64,000 nucleotides of DNA from Streptomyces sp. NBC_00236 (GCF_036195045.1 NZ_CP108100.1:7006001-7070000); one strand, 5' to 3'. Numbered from the stretch's first letter, positions 53,502-62,923 are shown. The notes: generated by a model not told the origin, from the letters alone. Translations and numbers: made by a program.

Positions 53502-54724
53502 TCAGGGGCCGTAGGGGTTCCAGTGTCCGAGGAACGGCTTCAGGTCGTTGGCTTGTGGTTCGGGGATGAGGGGCATCCGGAGTGGCGTGTTCAGCGGGTC
53601 GAGGCGTTCTGTGGTGGCTTCTGCCCAGTTGATCCATGCCTCGGCTTCGGTTCTGGTTTCGTCTGGGAGCATGGTCTCGACTCGCGTGCGCATAGCGGTC
53701 ACGTACTCGGCCAGTCGGGTCGCGTGGCGCCATGCCGCTTCCTGCGCCTCGAAGTGCCTGACGCGGTACGTCTCGGCGTACTGGACGCGGGCCTTCTCCA
53801 TGGCGGCTTGCCAGCGGAGGCGCTTCTGGCGTGCTGCTTCGAGTTCCTCCTGGCGTTGGCGTTCGGCGGCTTCGCCGCGGAGTGTGACTTCTTGGGCGAT
53901 CTCGGCAAGCTGCTCTTCGAGGGGGCGGCCGGGGGTGTCGGCCCATTCGCTCGCCCGGTGTGGCTGGCCGCCGCTCAGGACCAAGCGGAGGCGTTCGGAC
54001 GGGGTGTAGTCGAAGCGGGGGATTCTGATCCAGGAGTGCTTCCGGGCTTCGGCGAGTTCCTTCTCGGTCGCGACATGCTCGGTCCGGTCCTGTTCCTGCT
54101 GGACGACGAACCCCACCGTGAGCCCTTGCGCGGTGATGGTGAAGTGGGGAGACGCGCTGCGGCGGTGGTGAGACGGGGGTGCAGAGCCGGGTCGTCCCGC
54201 GGAGCAGGCGTGTCCTTCGGACTCGGTGGCGGTGATCAGTGCCTGGATGAGCCGTAGGGCACGTGCTTGGACGGGCTTGGTCAGGCCCAGCGGTCGGGGT
54301 TCGTTTTGCATGGCCCGGACCACGCTGTGCGGCCGAGTGAGCCGGGTGGGGACAGGGACAGGGGCGAGGACGGCAAAGCGCCAGGCGGGGGTGTCGACGA
54401 GTTTGATCTCGTATCTGTCTTCGGGAGCTTTGCCGATCTGCGAGCGGCCGCGATCCGGGACGGCCAGTTCGCAGAGTCCCGGCCGGCGGTGGTTTTGACG
54501 ATCCGGCCACCGGCGTCCGCGAGCTCCTGAAGTAGCTGTTCCGTGAACGTCACGCGATTCTGCTGGGGAGGACGTGGCTTTCGCTCGACGGCCGGAGCGT
54601 CCTGTGTCCGGGGTGACGGCCGTTGTGGAGCGGCTTGTCTCCACACGTCCTCAGGACATCCCGCTCCCACCCACTGCAGCACCGAGAGCTGTCCCTCATT
54701 GACCGGCCGTTTCAAGGGGACCAC
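53502..54724 (-). pseudogene. Frameshifted coiled-coil protein of unknown function
   Basis: Two minus-strand frames fit one protein. The upstream frame starts VVPLKRPVNEGQLSVLQWVGAGCPEDVW, continues to FTEQLLQELADAGGRIVK and DSANWPSRIAAARRS, and loses sense near 54440. The downstream frame takes over at QIGKAPEDRYEIKLVDTPAWRF, then LTRPHSVVRAMQNEPRPLGLTKPVQARALRLIQALI, a charged coiled coil (LEEQLAEIAQEVTLRGEAAERQRQEELEAARQ) and the end FLGHWNPYGP. I recall similar intact accessory proteins in streptomycetes but no function. Either a real frameshift mutation or one sequencing error near 54440 explains the break. Confidence 0.55.
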
Positions 54725-55160
54725 CTTTGATCCTGGCTTTCATTGACGGGGCGGATGCTGTCAGCGGTAGCGGAAAGGGGTGGGCTGTTCGGGCTGCACT
54801 CGCTCGAAGGAGCGACCGATGCCGGCTCATCCGCAAGCCGTGACGCTGGGCGTCAAAGTGGGCGGACTAGGGCCATTCCTTTGAATCACTCCCGGAACGG
54901 GCAGGATGCAGGGTTAAGGATCTTGCTCGTTTGAGGTGCTGGGAGACAACCGCGAGGCACCGGAGTATGCAGAACCCCTGCCGAGTGAATCGTCAGCCGC
55001 GGAGTGGAGCCCACCCGTGGCTGGGCGTCCATCCGGCATCCGGCGAGCCCGTACGTTGCCGGGATCCGGCATACCGGGAGCTGACGACACCGGCATACCG
55101 TGGCGGGCACAGCCGGTGGCGTCGCTGGCCGGGGCGGAAATATATGGCGAAGGGGGCGCG
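54725..55160. other. Gene-free stretch before the small membrane protein
   Basis: 436 bp with no supportable gene. It contains three scattered copies of a CCGGCATCCGG/CCGGCATACCG word between 55032 and 55100. Base composition is closer to average than in the flanking core genome. A ribosome-binding site (GAAGGGGG) for the next gene lies at 55149. Confidence 0.4.
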
Positions 55161-55718
55161 ATGTTCTCTGTGGTTTGGGGGGTGTTTGCGACGGCCATGG
55201 GCTGGATCGTTGCGACGGATCTCCGGGGAGCTGCCCACCGCTTCCACAAGTTGTCCCACGCTGCCATGCCGTTTGACAGTGTCGGCGTGTGGGTCGTGGG
55301 CGTTGGCTTCTTCCGCTTGCTGGCAGGAGTGTTCGCCCTGGCTGGTCCGGTCGTCTTGGTCGGCGGGCTCATGGATGTGTGGCGAGGCGAGGCGGGGTCG
55401 GACAGTCTGCCTCCAATTCCCGCGTGGCTCGTCGTGGTGGAAGCGACCATCGTGGGTGTCGTCCTCTGGAGGACCTGGCAGCGCACGGGAGTGCTGCGCC
55501 GTGAGTGGGATGCCGGCAACGGTCCGCGACGTGCCGCTGTTGCCGGTCTCACGACATCGGCTGTCGTCTTCGTCGTGACGTTGGGCTTCGGCTGGGGAAC
55601 GTGGATGATGGCTAGCTGGTTGGCCGGTGGTCTGTGTGGGCTCACCCTGTTGGTGGGCGACCAACCCGGTAAGCCGTCGGACACTGGACTGGCCTCCGCG
55701 GACTCGTCGGCCTTCTAG
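55161..55718 (+). CDS. Hypothetical membrane protein (185 aa)
   Basis: ATG 55161 follows GAAGGGGG; an upstream in-frame extension is low-complexity and unlikely. There are five hydrophobic segments: MFSVVWGVFATAMGWIVA, VGVWVVGVGFFRLLAGVFALAGPVVLVGGLM (two helices), PAWLVVVEATIVGVVLWRTW, GLTTSAVVFVVTLGFGWGTWM and WLAGGLCGLTLLVG. The tail is polar (PSDTGLASADSSAF). No family is recognised. It is an accessory-region gene of ordinary codon quality. Confidence 0.65.
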   Translation: MFSVVWGVFATAMGWIVATDLRGAAHRFHKLSHAAMPFDSVGVWVVGVGFFRLLAGVFALAGPVVLVGGLMDVWRGEAGSDSLPPIPAWLVVVEATIVGVVLWRTWQRTGVLRREWDAGNGPRRAAVAGLTTSAVVFVVTLGFGWGTWMMASWLAGGLCGLTLLVGDQPGKPSDTGLASADSSAF

Positions 55719-55790
55719 GCGCGGCCCTCGGTGGTAGGGGATCAGCGGTATCGCTTGCGCGAGAGGGCAGTCACAGGCTCGAGCCATTCG

Positions 55791-56154
55791 ATGTCGGTGG
55801 CCGTGACCGACAACATCATCAGCCACTTCGAAGCGCTCACCACCAGCTGCAACTCCGTTCAGCGAGCACGCGCCCAGACCGAGACCCTCGCCGCGCAGGT
55901 CGCGGATTGCGATGCCTACGAGAGGCTGACCGCACAGGCGATGACATCCACCTGACGGCGCGGTCGACCGTCGTGGTCATGGGAGCGACCAAGGGGGGCC
56001 ACTCTTGGAGCCGCCATCACGCCCGGTGTGGGCACCGCAATCGGCGGGCGCCATCGGCGCCGGCGCAGGAGCCGTCGCGGGCATCATGGCGACGCGAACC
56101 GTCAACAACGTGAGGCTGAGGGGATGGAAGGGGGTGAAGGGCTGGTTCAGCTGA
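55791..56154 (+). pseudogene. Remnant of a small glycine-zipper protein, frameshifted
   Basis: It begins as MSVAVTDNIISHFEALTTSCNSVQRAR in one frame, which stops at 55955. The frame then resumes GATLGAAITPGVGTAIGG, and one base later another frame continues GAIGAGAGAVAGIMATRTVNNVRLRGW to a stop at 56154. The GxxxG-rich part is a classic membrane-inserting glycine zipper, and deleting a single G near 56045 restores it. At least two breaks make it non-functional as written. It may be a decayed bacteriocin-like or phage/plasmid membrane protein; that is inference. Confidence 0.45.
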
Positions 56155-56197
56155 CAGCCGGACCAGAGCAGTGCGCCGAGCAAGCTGCGAGAGTCGT

Positions 56198-56232
56198 CAC
56201 GGACCACGGACCACGGACCACGGACCACGGAG
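56198..56232. repeat. 7-bp tandem repeat, 5 copies
   Basis: CACGGAC four times and CACGGAG once, immediately upstream of the next small membrane protein gene (36 bp before its start). Likely slippage product. Confidence 0.9.
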
Positions 56233-56268
56233 CCCGCCCGGCGGCAACAGACATGGAGGGATCGCGCA

Positions 56269-56688
56269 ATGCCGTACTTCATCGGACTCTTCTTCGTGAC
56301 CGGGTCCGCATTCATGACCTGGAAGGTCACTCAGCTCTGGCGCGACGCCGGCCTGGTCGACCACTTCATGCAGACGTTCGCCTTCATGCCGTTCGGCAAG
56401 GAGGTCAAACGAGGAGAGGTGCGGTCCCTCGCCCTCACCGTCGTGTCCCTCTGGGGCGTCACGGTCCTTCTTCTCCTGGGCCTCCTGGACGTGGAGATGG
56501 CCGGCCCGGTAACGGTTCTCTTCGCCCTCACCGTAGTGGTCATCCTCCTCTGCATCCTGTGCGAGGTGGCTGTCGTCCTGTTCAACGCCCCGAAGATCCT
56601 CGTGCCGCCCCATATGCGCTCCGACCTCGGGGTACTGGCCGCCCGCCGGGCCGAGCGGGCGATGCGGATGCGGAGAACCGGACCCTGA
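56269..56688 (+). CDS. Hypothetical membrane protein (139 aa)
   Basis: ATG 56269, with GGAGGG upstream. Three hydrophobic segments: MPYFIGLFFVTGSAFMTWKV, LALTVVSLWGVTVLLLLGLL and GPVTVLFALTVVVILLCILCEVAVVLF. The tail is basic (RRAERAMRMRRTGP). No family is recognised. It may pair functionally with the membrane protein at 55161-55718, but nothing in the sequence proves it. Confidence 0.65.
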   Translation: MPYFIGLFFVTGSAFMTWKVTQLWRDAGLVDHFMQTFAFMPFGKEVKRGEVRSLALTVVSLWGVTVLLLLGLLDVEMAGPVTVLFALTVVVILLCILCEVAVVLFNAPKILVPPHMRSDLGVLAARRAERAMRMRRTGP

Positions 56689-57528
56689 CCCCCTGCGCTT
56701 ACGCTGCTGTCGTGAATCCCGCCGAGACGGCACCAGCAACGGCCCGGTCCCGCGCCCGCCTCCGGTGCCGCTTTCCTCACCCTCTTGCCACTTAGTGCAT
56801 GACTGCTGGCCCTGGCGGACATCGTTCCCGTCGGTGGGTCGGTGATCCTCGCGTTGACCGCAGGGCTGGCCGGATTCCATCTGACTCTGTCACCCGCGGC
56901 GGGCGGACTTCCCATGCTGCCGTGGTTTCCGCGTCGGCCTCACTTCCATCAGAAGCCAGCGGGCATTGGTGCGTGCATTGCAGCGCACCGGTGCCGACCA
57001 GCACGGTTAGCCGAGCGTCAGTGCGGCTGCCCGCGCGCACCTCGGCCTGGGAGACCGCTGGCATCGCACAGCCCACACCGTGATCACCCTGGCTCTGCAA
57101 GTCACCGCTCTCGCGCTTTACGTGAGACTGTTCTCGGACTCGCGACGTTGCGGTAATGCAGAGCGGCTCAATACGCCGAGGGTGCCTGCGTGAGCAAACC
57201 TTGCGTGGGTGCTTTGTTTCGGGTCCACAGAGGTAACGCATCTGGCATGCAAGATCCCCGTGTGGCGGCGGGTGACGTCATCGAGACCGGCACTCACTCC
57301 TACCGCCAGGCGGCCATCGGCGCCCGCGCCGAACAGCAGCCCGCGGCGGTCGCCGCGGGCTGTTGAGGAGGCACCGTTCTGCTGTAGGCCCCTGACTCCT
57401 ATCCGCGACTCGCGGTGCAAGGCAGCCACTGCCGCGACGTGACGCACCCCACATGCAGTTCCTGTCAGTAATCGGGGCGCTGTTCCGCTCAAGTCACTGA
57501 GAGCCAAGCGAACCGACAGGAGCAGCAC
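56689..57528. other. 840-bp stretch without an intact gene
   Basis: Two fragments look like decayed genes. Around 56815-56920 a frame reads LADIVPVGGSVILALTAGLAGFHLTLS, a single membrane helix. At 57270-57366 another reads DVIETGTHSYRQAAIGAR and stops. Neither has a start or partner. A ribosome-binding AGGAGC lies ahead of the oxidoreductase gene at 57529. Confidence 0.4.
57337..57362. terminator. Perfect 12-bp hairpin
   Basis: CAGCCCGCGGCG (57337-57348), two-base loop, exact complement (57351-57362), coinciding with the stop of the short DVIETG frame. It is a strong GC hairpin and would insulate the oxidoreductase operon from upstream reading. Confidence 0.55.
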
Positions 57529-58728
57529 ATGAAACACCGCATCGTCGTCCTGGGTGCCGGCTATGCCGGCGCCTACGTGGCCGGAACCCTGGCCCGCCGG
57601 CTGTCCCCGGCGGACACCGAGATCACCGTGGTCAACGCCGAGCCGGACTTCGTCCAGCGGCTGCGGCTGCACCAGCTCGCGGCCGGCCAGGAGATCGAGG
57701 CTCCACAGCTCGCCGACGTCTTTGTGGGCACAGGGATACGGCTGCGCTTGGCCCGTGTCACCGCCGTCGACCCCGAGCACCAGCTCGTCGCTGTGGCCGA
57801 CGCCGAGGGCTGCGGCGAACTTGGCTACGACACACTCCTCTACGCGCTCGGCAGTCGCGCCGCCGACCGCGGCGTCCCCGGAGTGGCCGAGCACGCCTTC
57901 GATGTCGGCAGTCGTCCGGCGGCGCTGCGCCTGCGCGAGCGCCTGGACACCCTGAGCAGGCGGGACGAGGGCGGGAGTGTGCTGGTCGTCGGCGACGGGT
58001 TGACCGGCATCGAGACCGTCACCGAGATCGCCGAATCCCGGCCCGGCCTGTCGGTGGCGCTGATCGCCCGCGGCGAGCTGGGCGCCCAGCTATCCGCTGG
58101 AGCCCGCAGCCACCTGCGCCGGGCCTGCGACCGGCTGGGCATCACTGTCCTGGAGCACATCAGCGTTGAAGCCGTCGAAGCGACGAGGGTGCTGTGCGCC
58201 GACGGCACTGCCCTGGCGTCCGACGCAACCGTGTGGACGGCAGGGTTCGCGGTCGGCTCCATCGCAACTACCAGCGGGCTGGAGGTCACCGAGAGCGGTC
58301 GGATCGTCGTCGATCGCACCATGCGGTCTGTCTCGCACCCGAACGTCTACGCCGTCGGCGACAGTGCCTACGCCATCAGCGACAGCGGCCGGCCTCTGCC
58401 GATGTCCTGCGCTTCGGCCGGCTACACCGGCATGCAGGCCACGGCCGCGGTCGTGGGACGCCTGACCGGCCGCAAGATCCCGAACACCAAGCTGGAGTAC
58501 CTGGGCAACCACATCAGCCTCGGGCGGCGGGACGGGATCCTGCAGATGGTCGATGACGAAGGGAAGGCGAAGCCGAAGTATGCGGGCGGCCGGAAGGCCG
58601 CGCGGATCAAGGCGGCCATCCTCAAGATGTCGCTGTGGACCACCTCGCACCCGACCTTCGGCCTGCCCAAGCTCAAGCGCCACCTGGTGGCCGTACCGGA
58701 TGCGGCAGCCGAGAAGACGGCCGCGTAG
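57529..58728 (+). CDS. NAD(P)/FAD-dependent oxidoreductase (NDH-2-like)
   Basis: A 399-residue flavoprotein. The FAD motif is RIVVLGAGYAGAYVAGTLARRL. The NAD(P) motif is SVLVVGDGLTGIETVTEIAE, with Asp in place of the middle Gly of GxGxxG, and the second FAD motif is NVYAVGDSAYA. This is the two-dinucleotide-binding layout of type II NADH dehydrogenases and related reductases. The C-terminus is basic. The ECF sigma gene starts 22 bp downstream. Members of the ECF41 sigma group are typically paired with such an oxidoreductase, carboxymuconolactone decarboxylase or DoxX protein, so this enzyme is probably both partner and target. Confidence 0.92.
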   Translation: MKHRIVVLGAGYAGAYVAGTLARRLSPADTEITVVNAEPDFVQRLRLHQLAAGQEIEAPQLADVFVGTGIRLRLARVTAVDPEHQLVAVADAEGCGELGYDTLLYALGSRAADRGVPGVAEHAFDVGSRPAALRLRERLDTLSRRDEGGSVLVVGDGLTGIETVTEIAESRPGLSVALIARGELGAQLSAGARSHLRRACDRLGITVLEHISVEAVEATRVLCADGTALASDATVWTAGFAVGSIATTSGLEVTESGRIVVDRTMRSVSHPNVYAVGDSAYAISDSGRPLPMSCASAGYTGMQATAAVVGRLTGRKIPNTKLEYLGNHISLGRRDGILQMVDDEGKAKPKYAGGRKAARIKAAILKMSLWTTSHPTFGLPKLKRHLVAVPDAAAEKTAA

Positions 58729-58750
58729 CCGCCTGACCAGGAGGGTCCGC

Positions 58751-59710
58751 GTGGACAGCACCACCACTGATCGCCTCGACACCAGCCGGTTCGAGGCCAG
58801 CCGAAACCGGCTGGCTTCGCTGGCGTACCGCCTGCTGGGCTCCGCCGCCGACGCCGAAGACGCCGTGCAGGACGCGTTCCTGCGCTGGCAGGCCGCCGAC
58901 CGGCAGCTGATCAAGGTGCCGGAAGCATGGCTGACCAAGGTCGTCACCAACCTGTGCCTCGACCAGCTCCGCTCGGCACAGGCACGCCGCGAACGCACCG
59001 CCGGCGCCTGGCTGCCCGAACCGCTCCTGGACGGCGACCCGATGCTCGGCCCGGCCGACACTTTCGAGCAGCGCGAATCGGTCTCCCTGGCTGTGCTGAC
59101 TCTCATGGAACGCCTCTCACCGCTCGAGCGGGCCGTCTACGTCCTGCGCGAAGCGTTCTCCCACAGCCACGCCGAGATGGCCGAGATCCTCGACATCACC
59201 GAATCCGCGAGCCAGCAGCACCTCCACCGGGCTCGGCACCGCATCACCGCCGCGCGCCCCATCGGCAGCGAAGCCGACCCGGCATCTGCCCGCAGGATCG
59301 TCGAGGAATTCCTCGCCGCCGCCTCCTCAGGCCGCACCGAACGCCTGGTCGCGCTGCTCACCAACGACGCGACCGCGATCGCCGACTCCAACGCCGCCGG
59401 CACGGCCAAGACGCTGCTGCAGTACGACACTCCGCAGCGCATCGCCGCCATCGCGCGGGCCGGTTTCACACTCACACCCGCGAAACGGCGACTTGCCGGC
59501 GGCACGCCCGCCATCCACTACGCGCTCGTCAACGGCGCCCCCGCGATCCTCTTCCTGATCGGCGACCGGGTCATCGGCGCCGTGACGTTCGACATCGCAG
59601 GCGGCAAGATCGCAACCGTGCGTGGCATCGCCGCCCCCTCCCGCCTCGTCCGCATCGAGAAAGCCTGGCGGCAGCACGGACCGGACACGCCGCTCGTCAC
59701 CCAGTGGTGA
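58751..59710 (+). CDS. ECF41-like sigma factor with SnoaL-type C-terminal domain
   Basis: A 319-residue sigma factor starting at GTG 58751 (AGGAGGG upstream). Region 2 is FEASRNRLASLAYRLLGSAADAEDAVQDAFLRW. The linker contains GAWLPEPLL, a hallmark of ECF41. Region 4 is LSPLERAVYVLREAFSHSHAEMAEILDITESASQQHLHRAR. The C-terminal NTF2-like domain (about 185-300) replaces an anti-sigma factor. In ECF41 a DGGG motif in that domain mediates control; here the corresponding site reads ATAIADSNAAGTAKTLL, so the glycines are lost. It is co-transcribed with the NAD(P)/FAD oxidoreductase. Confidence 0.92.
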   Translation: MDSTTTDRLDTSRFEASRNRLASLAYRLLGSAADAEDAVQDAFLRWQAADRQLIKVPEAWLTKVVTNLCLDQLRSAQARRERTAGAWLPEPLLDGDPMLGPADTFEQRESVSLAVLTLMERLSPLERAVYVLREAFSHSHAEMAEILDITESASQQHLHRARHRITAARPIGSEADPASARRIVEEFLAAASSGRTERLVALLTNDATAIADSNAAGTAKTLLQYDTPQRIAAIARAGFTLTPAKRRLAGGTPAIHYALVNGAPAILFLIGDRVIGAVTFDIAGGKIATVRGIAAPSRLVRIEKAWRQHGPDTPLVTQW

Positions 59711-59920
59711 CCCGACACAGGCTCAACCCGCCACGGACCGCTTTGTGGAGTCATGTCTCTTGCCTGCAAAGTCGGCACCCCGACCCACCGGGTGGAGTCA
59801 GAACTGACCTATCAAGTGGCGTCAACCGTCATCTACGAAGCCAAAAGGGCCTGATGCAGGCTTGCGTTGAGGGTCGGCGCTTCTCACGAGCGCCGACCGG
59901 TGTGCGTGCGGTGGCGACGG
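59711..59920. other. Gene-free stretch with GTGGAGTCA-like words
   Basis: 210 bp between the sigma factor gene and the end of the opposite FG-GAP gene. TGGAGTCA occurs near 59743 and 59791, and TGGCGTCA near 59815, perhaps the edge of a lost insertion element. No gene or clear terminator is seen. Confidence 0.35.
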
Positions 59921-61621
59921 TCAGGTGAGTGTGTTGTAGATGTTCCAGCCGCTGCCGATGCGGGTGCGGGCGGAGAAGGGCGATTTGATTTCGGACGTGC
60001 CCCGGTAGAGCCATAGAGCGCCGCTGCGGTCGGTGGCGATCAGGTCGTTGTTGCCGTCGCCGGTCGTGTCTCCGGTGCTGACGAGGTGGGTGTACGTGTT
60101 CCAGCCGGCGCCGACGCGGATGCGGGAGGCGAACGGGGACTTGATGCTGGAGGTGCCCCGGTAGAGCCAGAGGACTCCGTCGCTGTCGCGGGCGAGCAGG
60201 TCAGCCTTGCGGTCGCCGGTGAGGTCGGCTCCGCCGGTGAGCTGGTTGTAGGCGTTCCACCCGGCGCCGATGCGGGTGCGTGTGGTGAAGGGGGTGCTGG
60301 TGCTGTCGGTGCCGCGGTAGGGCCAGAGGACGCCGTCGCGGTCGCGGGCGATCAGGTCCGCCTTGTGGTCGCCGGTGATATCGCCGGGCCCGGTGAGCTG
60401 GTTGTAGGTGTTCCAGCCGCCGCCGACCTTGCTGCGGGCGGCGAAGGGGCGGCTGATGTCGCCGGTGGCCTTGTAGAGCCAGAGGATTCCGGCCTTGTCG
60501 CGGGCGACGAGATCACCCGTTCCGTCTGCCTTGAGGGTGGAGAGCTTGGTGAGGGCGCTGTAGACGTTCCAGCCGCCGCCGACCTTCGCCCGCCGGGTGT
60601 ATTGGGCGGGGTCGGTGGTTGTGCTGGCCTGGTACTGCCAGAGGACTCCGGAGCTGTCGCGGCCGTAGAACGCCGCCCGGTCGGCCGTGAAGTCAAGGGT
60701 TTGGGGCTGGTTGCCGAGCTGGGTTCCGTCGGGGCCGAGGGTCTGGAAGATGCCGGAGAGGTGTCCGGCGGGCAGGCCCCAGGCCGCGGTGAAGCGGAGG
60801 TAGTCGCTGGTCTTGACGGTGCCTGCCGTCCAGACCTGCTCGGAAATCTCCAGGTACACGGAGCCGTCGGCGCCGGTGGTCCAGGGGCGGGCGCTGTAGG
60901 CGATTCCGTCACTGGAGTGCTGAACGTGCACGTAGCGGGCCATCTGTGCGGCGGTGTAGCCGGCCTTGGCGATCTGCTGGGCGGTGAACAGCAGCCGGAG
61001 CCGGGTGGAAGGGGGCGGGGTGCTCAGCTGCATCAGGGTGTCCAGACGGACCTCTGCAGCTTCTGTTGTTCCAGCTGCGACTGTGTACCAGCGAGGCGAC
61101 TGCCAGTACGGGATCACGCTCGGCTTTTTGATGTGGATGCTGGCGTGTGCGGGATTGATCGGTATACGGCTGCCGGTGGCACCGTCGATGTAGTAGGCGT
61201 TGATGTTGAGACCGTCGCCCACGTATCCGTCCGCGGTGACCTGGACGTGCAGTGAACTCGGAACGAGGGTGGCACCGGGTATGCCGTCGTGGTCGCTGTC
61301 CTCCTTGCCGAAGCGGAAGGTGGCCAGGGAGTCGTCGGTGTAGACGGGCTCGTGGGCCAGGATGGTCCCGGTGTCGTCGGTGACGGTCAGATGGGCTGCG
61401 TTCGCAGTGTCGAGATTGAGTTCGACGAAGCTGTCGGCGCTGGGCGGGGTGGTGAGGGTGATGTCGATGTCCTCGGGGGTACCGACCGTGTCGATGGTGC
61501 CCGAGGTATGGAGGGTCATGGCGACTGCGGCGGCGTTGGCCGTCGTCAGCGGGGTGACGCCGAGCGCCGTGCCGAGAAGTGCCGCGGTGAGAGCGGCGCG
61601 GTGCCGTTTGGTGAGTCGCAT
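59921..61621 (-). CDS. Secreted FG-GAP/VCBS-repeat protein (566 aa)
   Basis: Start ATG 61621 (MRLTKRHRAALTAALLGTA), with GAAAGGC upstream. It has a Sec signal peptide with cleavage near TANAAAVA. Residues 35-320 are a beta-rich region with HDGIPGATLVPSS and LQVTADGYVGDG-like strands. The last 250 residues contain five repeats of about 50 residues, four complete, each like LTGDRKADLLARDSDGVLWLYRGT...GAGWN. These are FG-GAP/VCBS propeller blades with Ca-binding DxTGDxxxDL motifs. Such streptomycete proteins are extracellular and thought to bind surfaces or ligands; no catalytic domain is visible. The frame stays open far upstream, which is fortuitous. Confidence 0.88.
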   Translation of the reverse strand: MRLTKRHRAALTAALLGTALGVTPLTTANAAAVAMTLHTSGTIDTVGTPEDIDITLTTPPSADSFVELNLDTANAAHLTVTDDTGTILAHEPVYTDDSLATFRFGKEDSDHDGIPGATLVPSSLHVQVTADGYVGDGLNINAYYIDGATGSRIPINPAHASIHIKKPSVIPYWQSPRWYTVAAGTTEAAEVRLDTLMQLSTPPPSTRLRLLFTAQQIAKAGYTAAQMARYVHVQHSSDGIAYSARPWTTGADGSVYLEISEQVWTAGTVKTSDYLRFTAAWGLPAGHLSGIFQTLGPDGTQLGNQPQTLDFTADRAAFYGRDSSGVLWQYQASTTTDPAQYTRRAKVGGGWNVYSALTKLSTLKADGTGDLVARDKAGILWLYKATGDISRPFAARSKVGGGWNTYNQLTGPGDITGDHKADLIARDRDGVLWPYRGTDSTSTPFTTRTRIGAGWNAYNQLTGGADLTGDRKADLLARDSDGVLWLYRGTSSIKSPFASRIRVGAGWNTYTHLVSTGDTTGDGNNDLIATDRSGALWLYRGTSEIKSPFSARTRIGSGWNIYNTLT

Positions 61622-62343
61622 GACGATGCCTTTCAGAGTCAGCCGCCCGTCGGTGGCCAGGTAGCGGAGTAGCGGTTTGTTCAGCGGGTGTTGGAGAAAC
61701 AACTGTGGGATGGGAGCCACGAGAGGCTGGGTGGCCGCCTCTAAAAAGGGGTCGGCTCGCGTGTTGCGCCCTCCTCGGGGCCTGACACATGACACTCGGG
61801 TCAGCTCAGCGATTCGAAAATCTTTCCAGCCGCCTGGTCGACCATGACCCCGCTGTTTGCGAGGTTGGAGCAGTGGCCCATCGGTGTTGGTGGCCCAGAT
61901 GGCCCCCAAGGACGCCCATAGTGCTGGATCCGATCGCGCCTGATGATGCTGGGACCCGGCAATTTCCGCTCCGCTTCGCTTCCTACTCTTCGCGGGGCCC
62001 GCACTCCGGACATCCCGCGGCCGCATGTGGTCTTGGCGGGGAAGGAGGAGTACATGCTCGACAACCGCCTCGCGGCGCTTGCCGGCGCCCACGCCAGGCC
62101 GCGCAGCGGGACAGCTCGAAGTCGCCACGGCACCGGCGTCAGCCGCCCCTCCTACTCCCGCGAAACGCCCTGAGTGCCTGGGCCCAGGTGTTGGCGTGAG
62201 ACGCGTGATAGCTACGCTCGCGCGGACCGTGATCGCTTGGGGCCACAGCGTAGGGATAGGCAAAGTATGCAGAATCTGCTCAGGAATGGCGGTCCGGTTG
62301 ACATCGCGATGGGATGGCCCAGCTGGAGCCGATATAACTTGAT
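61622..62343. other. 722-bp stretch without an intact gene
   Basis: It lies between the FG-GAP gene and the frameshifted membrane protein, both on the minus strand, so it should hold the FG-GAP promoter. The minus-strand frame is open throughout but its composition is not coding-like (repeated Pro/Arg/Gly runs, no domains). No repeats or convincing sigma sites were found. Confidence 0.4.
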
Positions 62344-62923
62344 CTAACTCCAATTCATGCCAACTGCCGCAAAGGTCAGGATCCACATCAGCGTCAGAAT
62401 GAAGGCGACGCGAATGAATACCTTGGGCCACTCCGCCGAGTTTCGAGTTCCAGGAGACCGTGAACGTATTTGCCACCGGGGCCTTTCCTGCACCCCGCCG
62501 CCCTCGTTTCACTCGCTTATCGATGCGCGCGACAGCGCGGTCGGCAGACCCCACAACGTTGTCGATGATCGATCCGCCGTATCCGGTGGAGTAGATCTCG
62601 TCACCTGTCCGTGTGACCAGGTACAGCGTTCCTCCGCCACCACCACGCACCTCGGCGATAGCGTCGTACGGAACCGTGTAGGTGGCCAGTGGATTGACAA
62701 CCGTCACAACGGATGGGCCGAGCGTGATGCGCGAACCCATGACGCGTCGACCAAGCGCGATTGTGAAGAGACAGGCAGCCACGCCTGACATCGGTCCACC
62801 TTCGAGGCTGTAAGTGAGGCTGACGAGCAGACCAACCGCTACCACTCCGAAGCCGACGGTGATGGTCCAAGACGGAACCCTGAACAGCATCCTATGCAGG
62901 ATCTCGCCCTCGCGGCCTTTCAA
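62344..62923 (-). pseudogene. Membrane protein of PH-domain-like type, frameshifted near its end
   Basis: Likely TTG start at 62923 after AGGGAAGGGA (MKGREGEILHRMLFRVPSW). Two N-terminal membrane helices (TITVGFGVVAVGLLVSLTYS, SGVAACLFTIALG) precede a small beta domain (SRITLGPSVVTVVNPLATYTVPYDAIAEVRGGGGGTLYLVTRTGDEIYSTGYG). This resembles the short PH-like domains of actinobacterial membrane proteins. In this frame no stop occurs for 2.4 kb. A different frame takes over near 62440 with NSAEWPKVFIRVAFILTLMWILTFAAVGMNWS and a stop at 62344, an ideal third membrane helix. The two parts together make 580 bp, one base out of phase. Confidence 0.55.

Noticed and set aside
57270..57366. IstB-type transposition protein fragment
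   Set aside because: DVIETGTHSYRQ is only loosely like the end of IstB proteins, and nothing upstream supports it.
53200..57530. Integrative element with tRNA attachment site or integrase
   Set aside because: No tRNA gene, integrase, relaxase or terminal direct repeat could be found. The region is better described as decayed accessory DNA.
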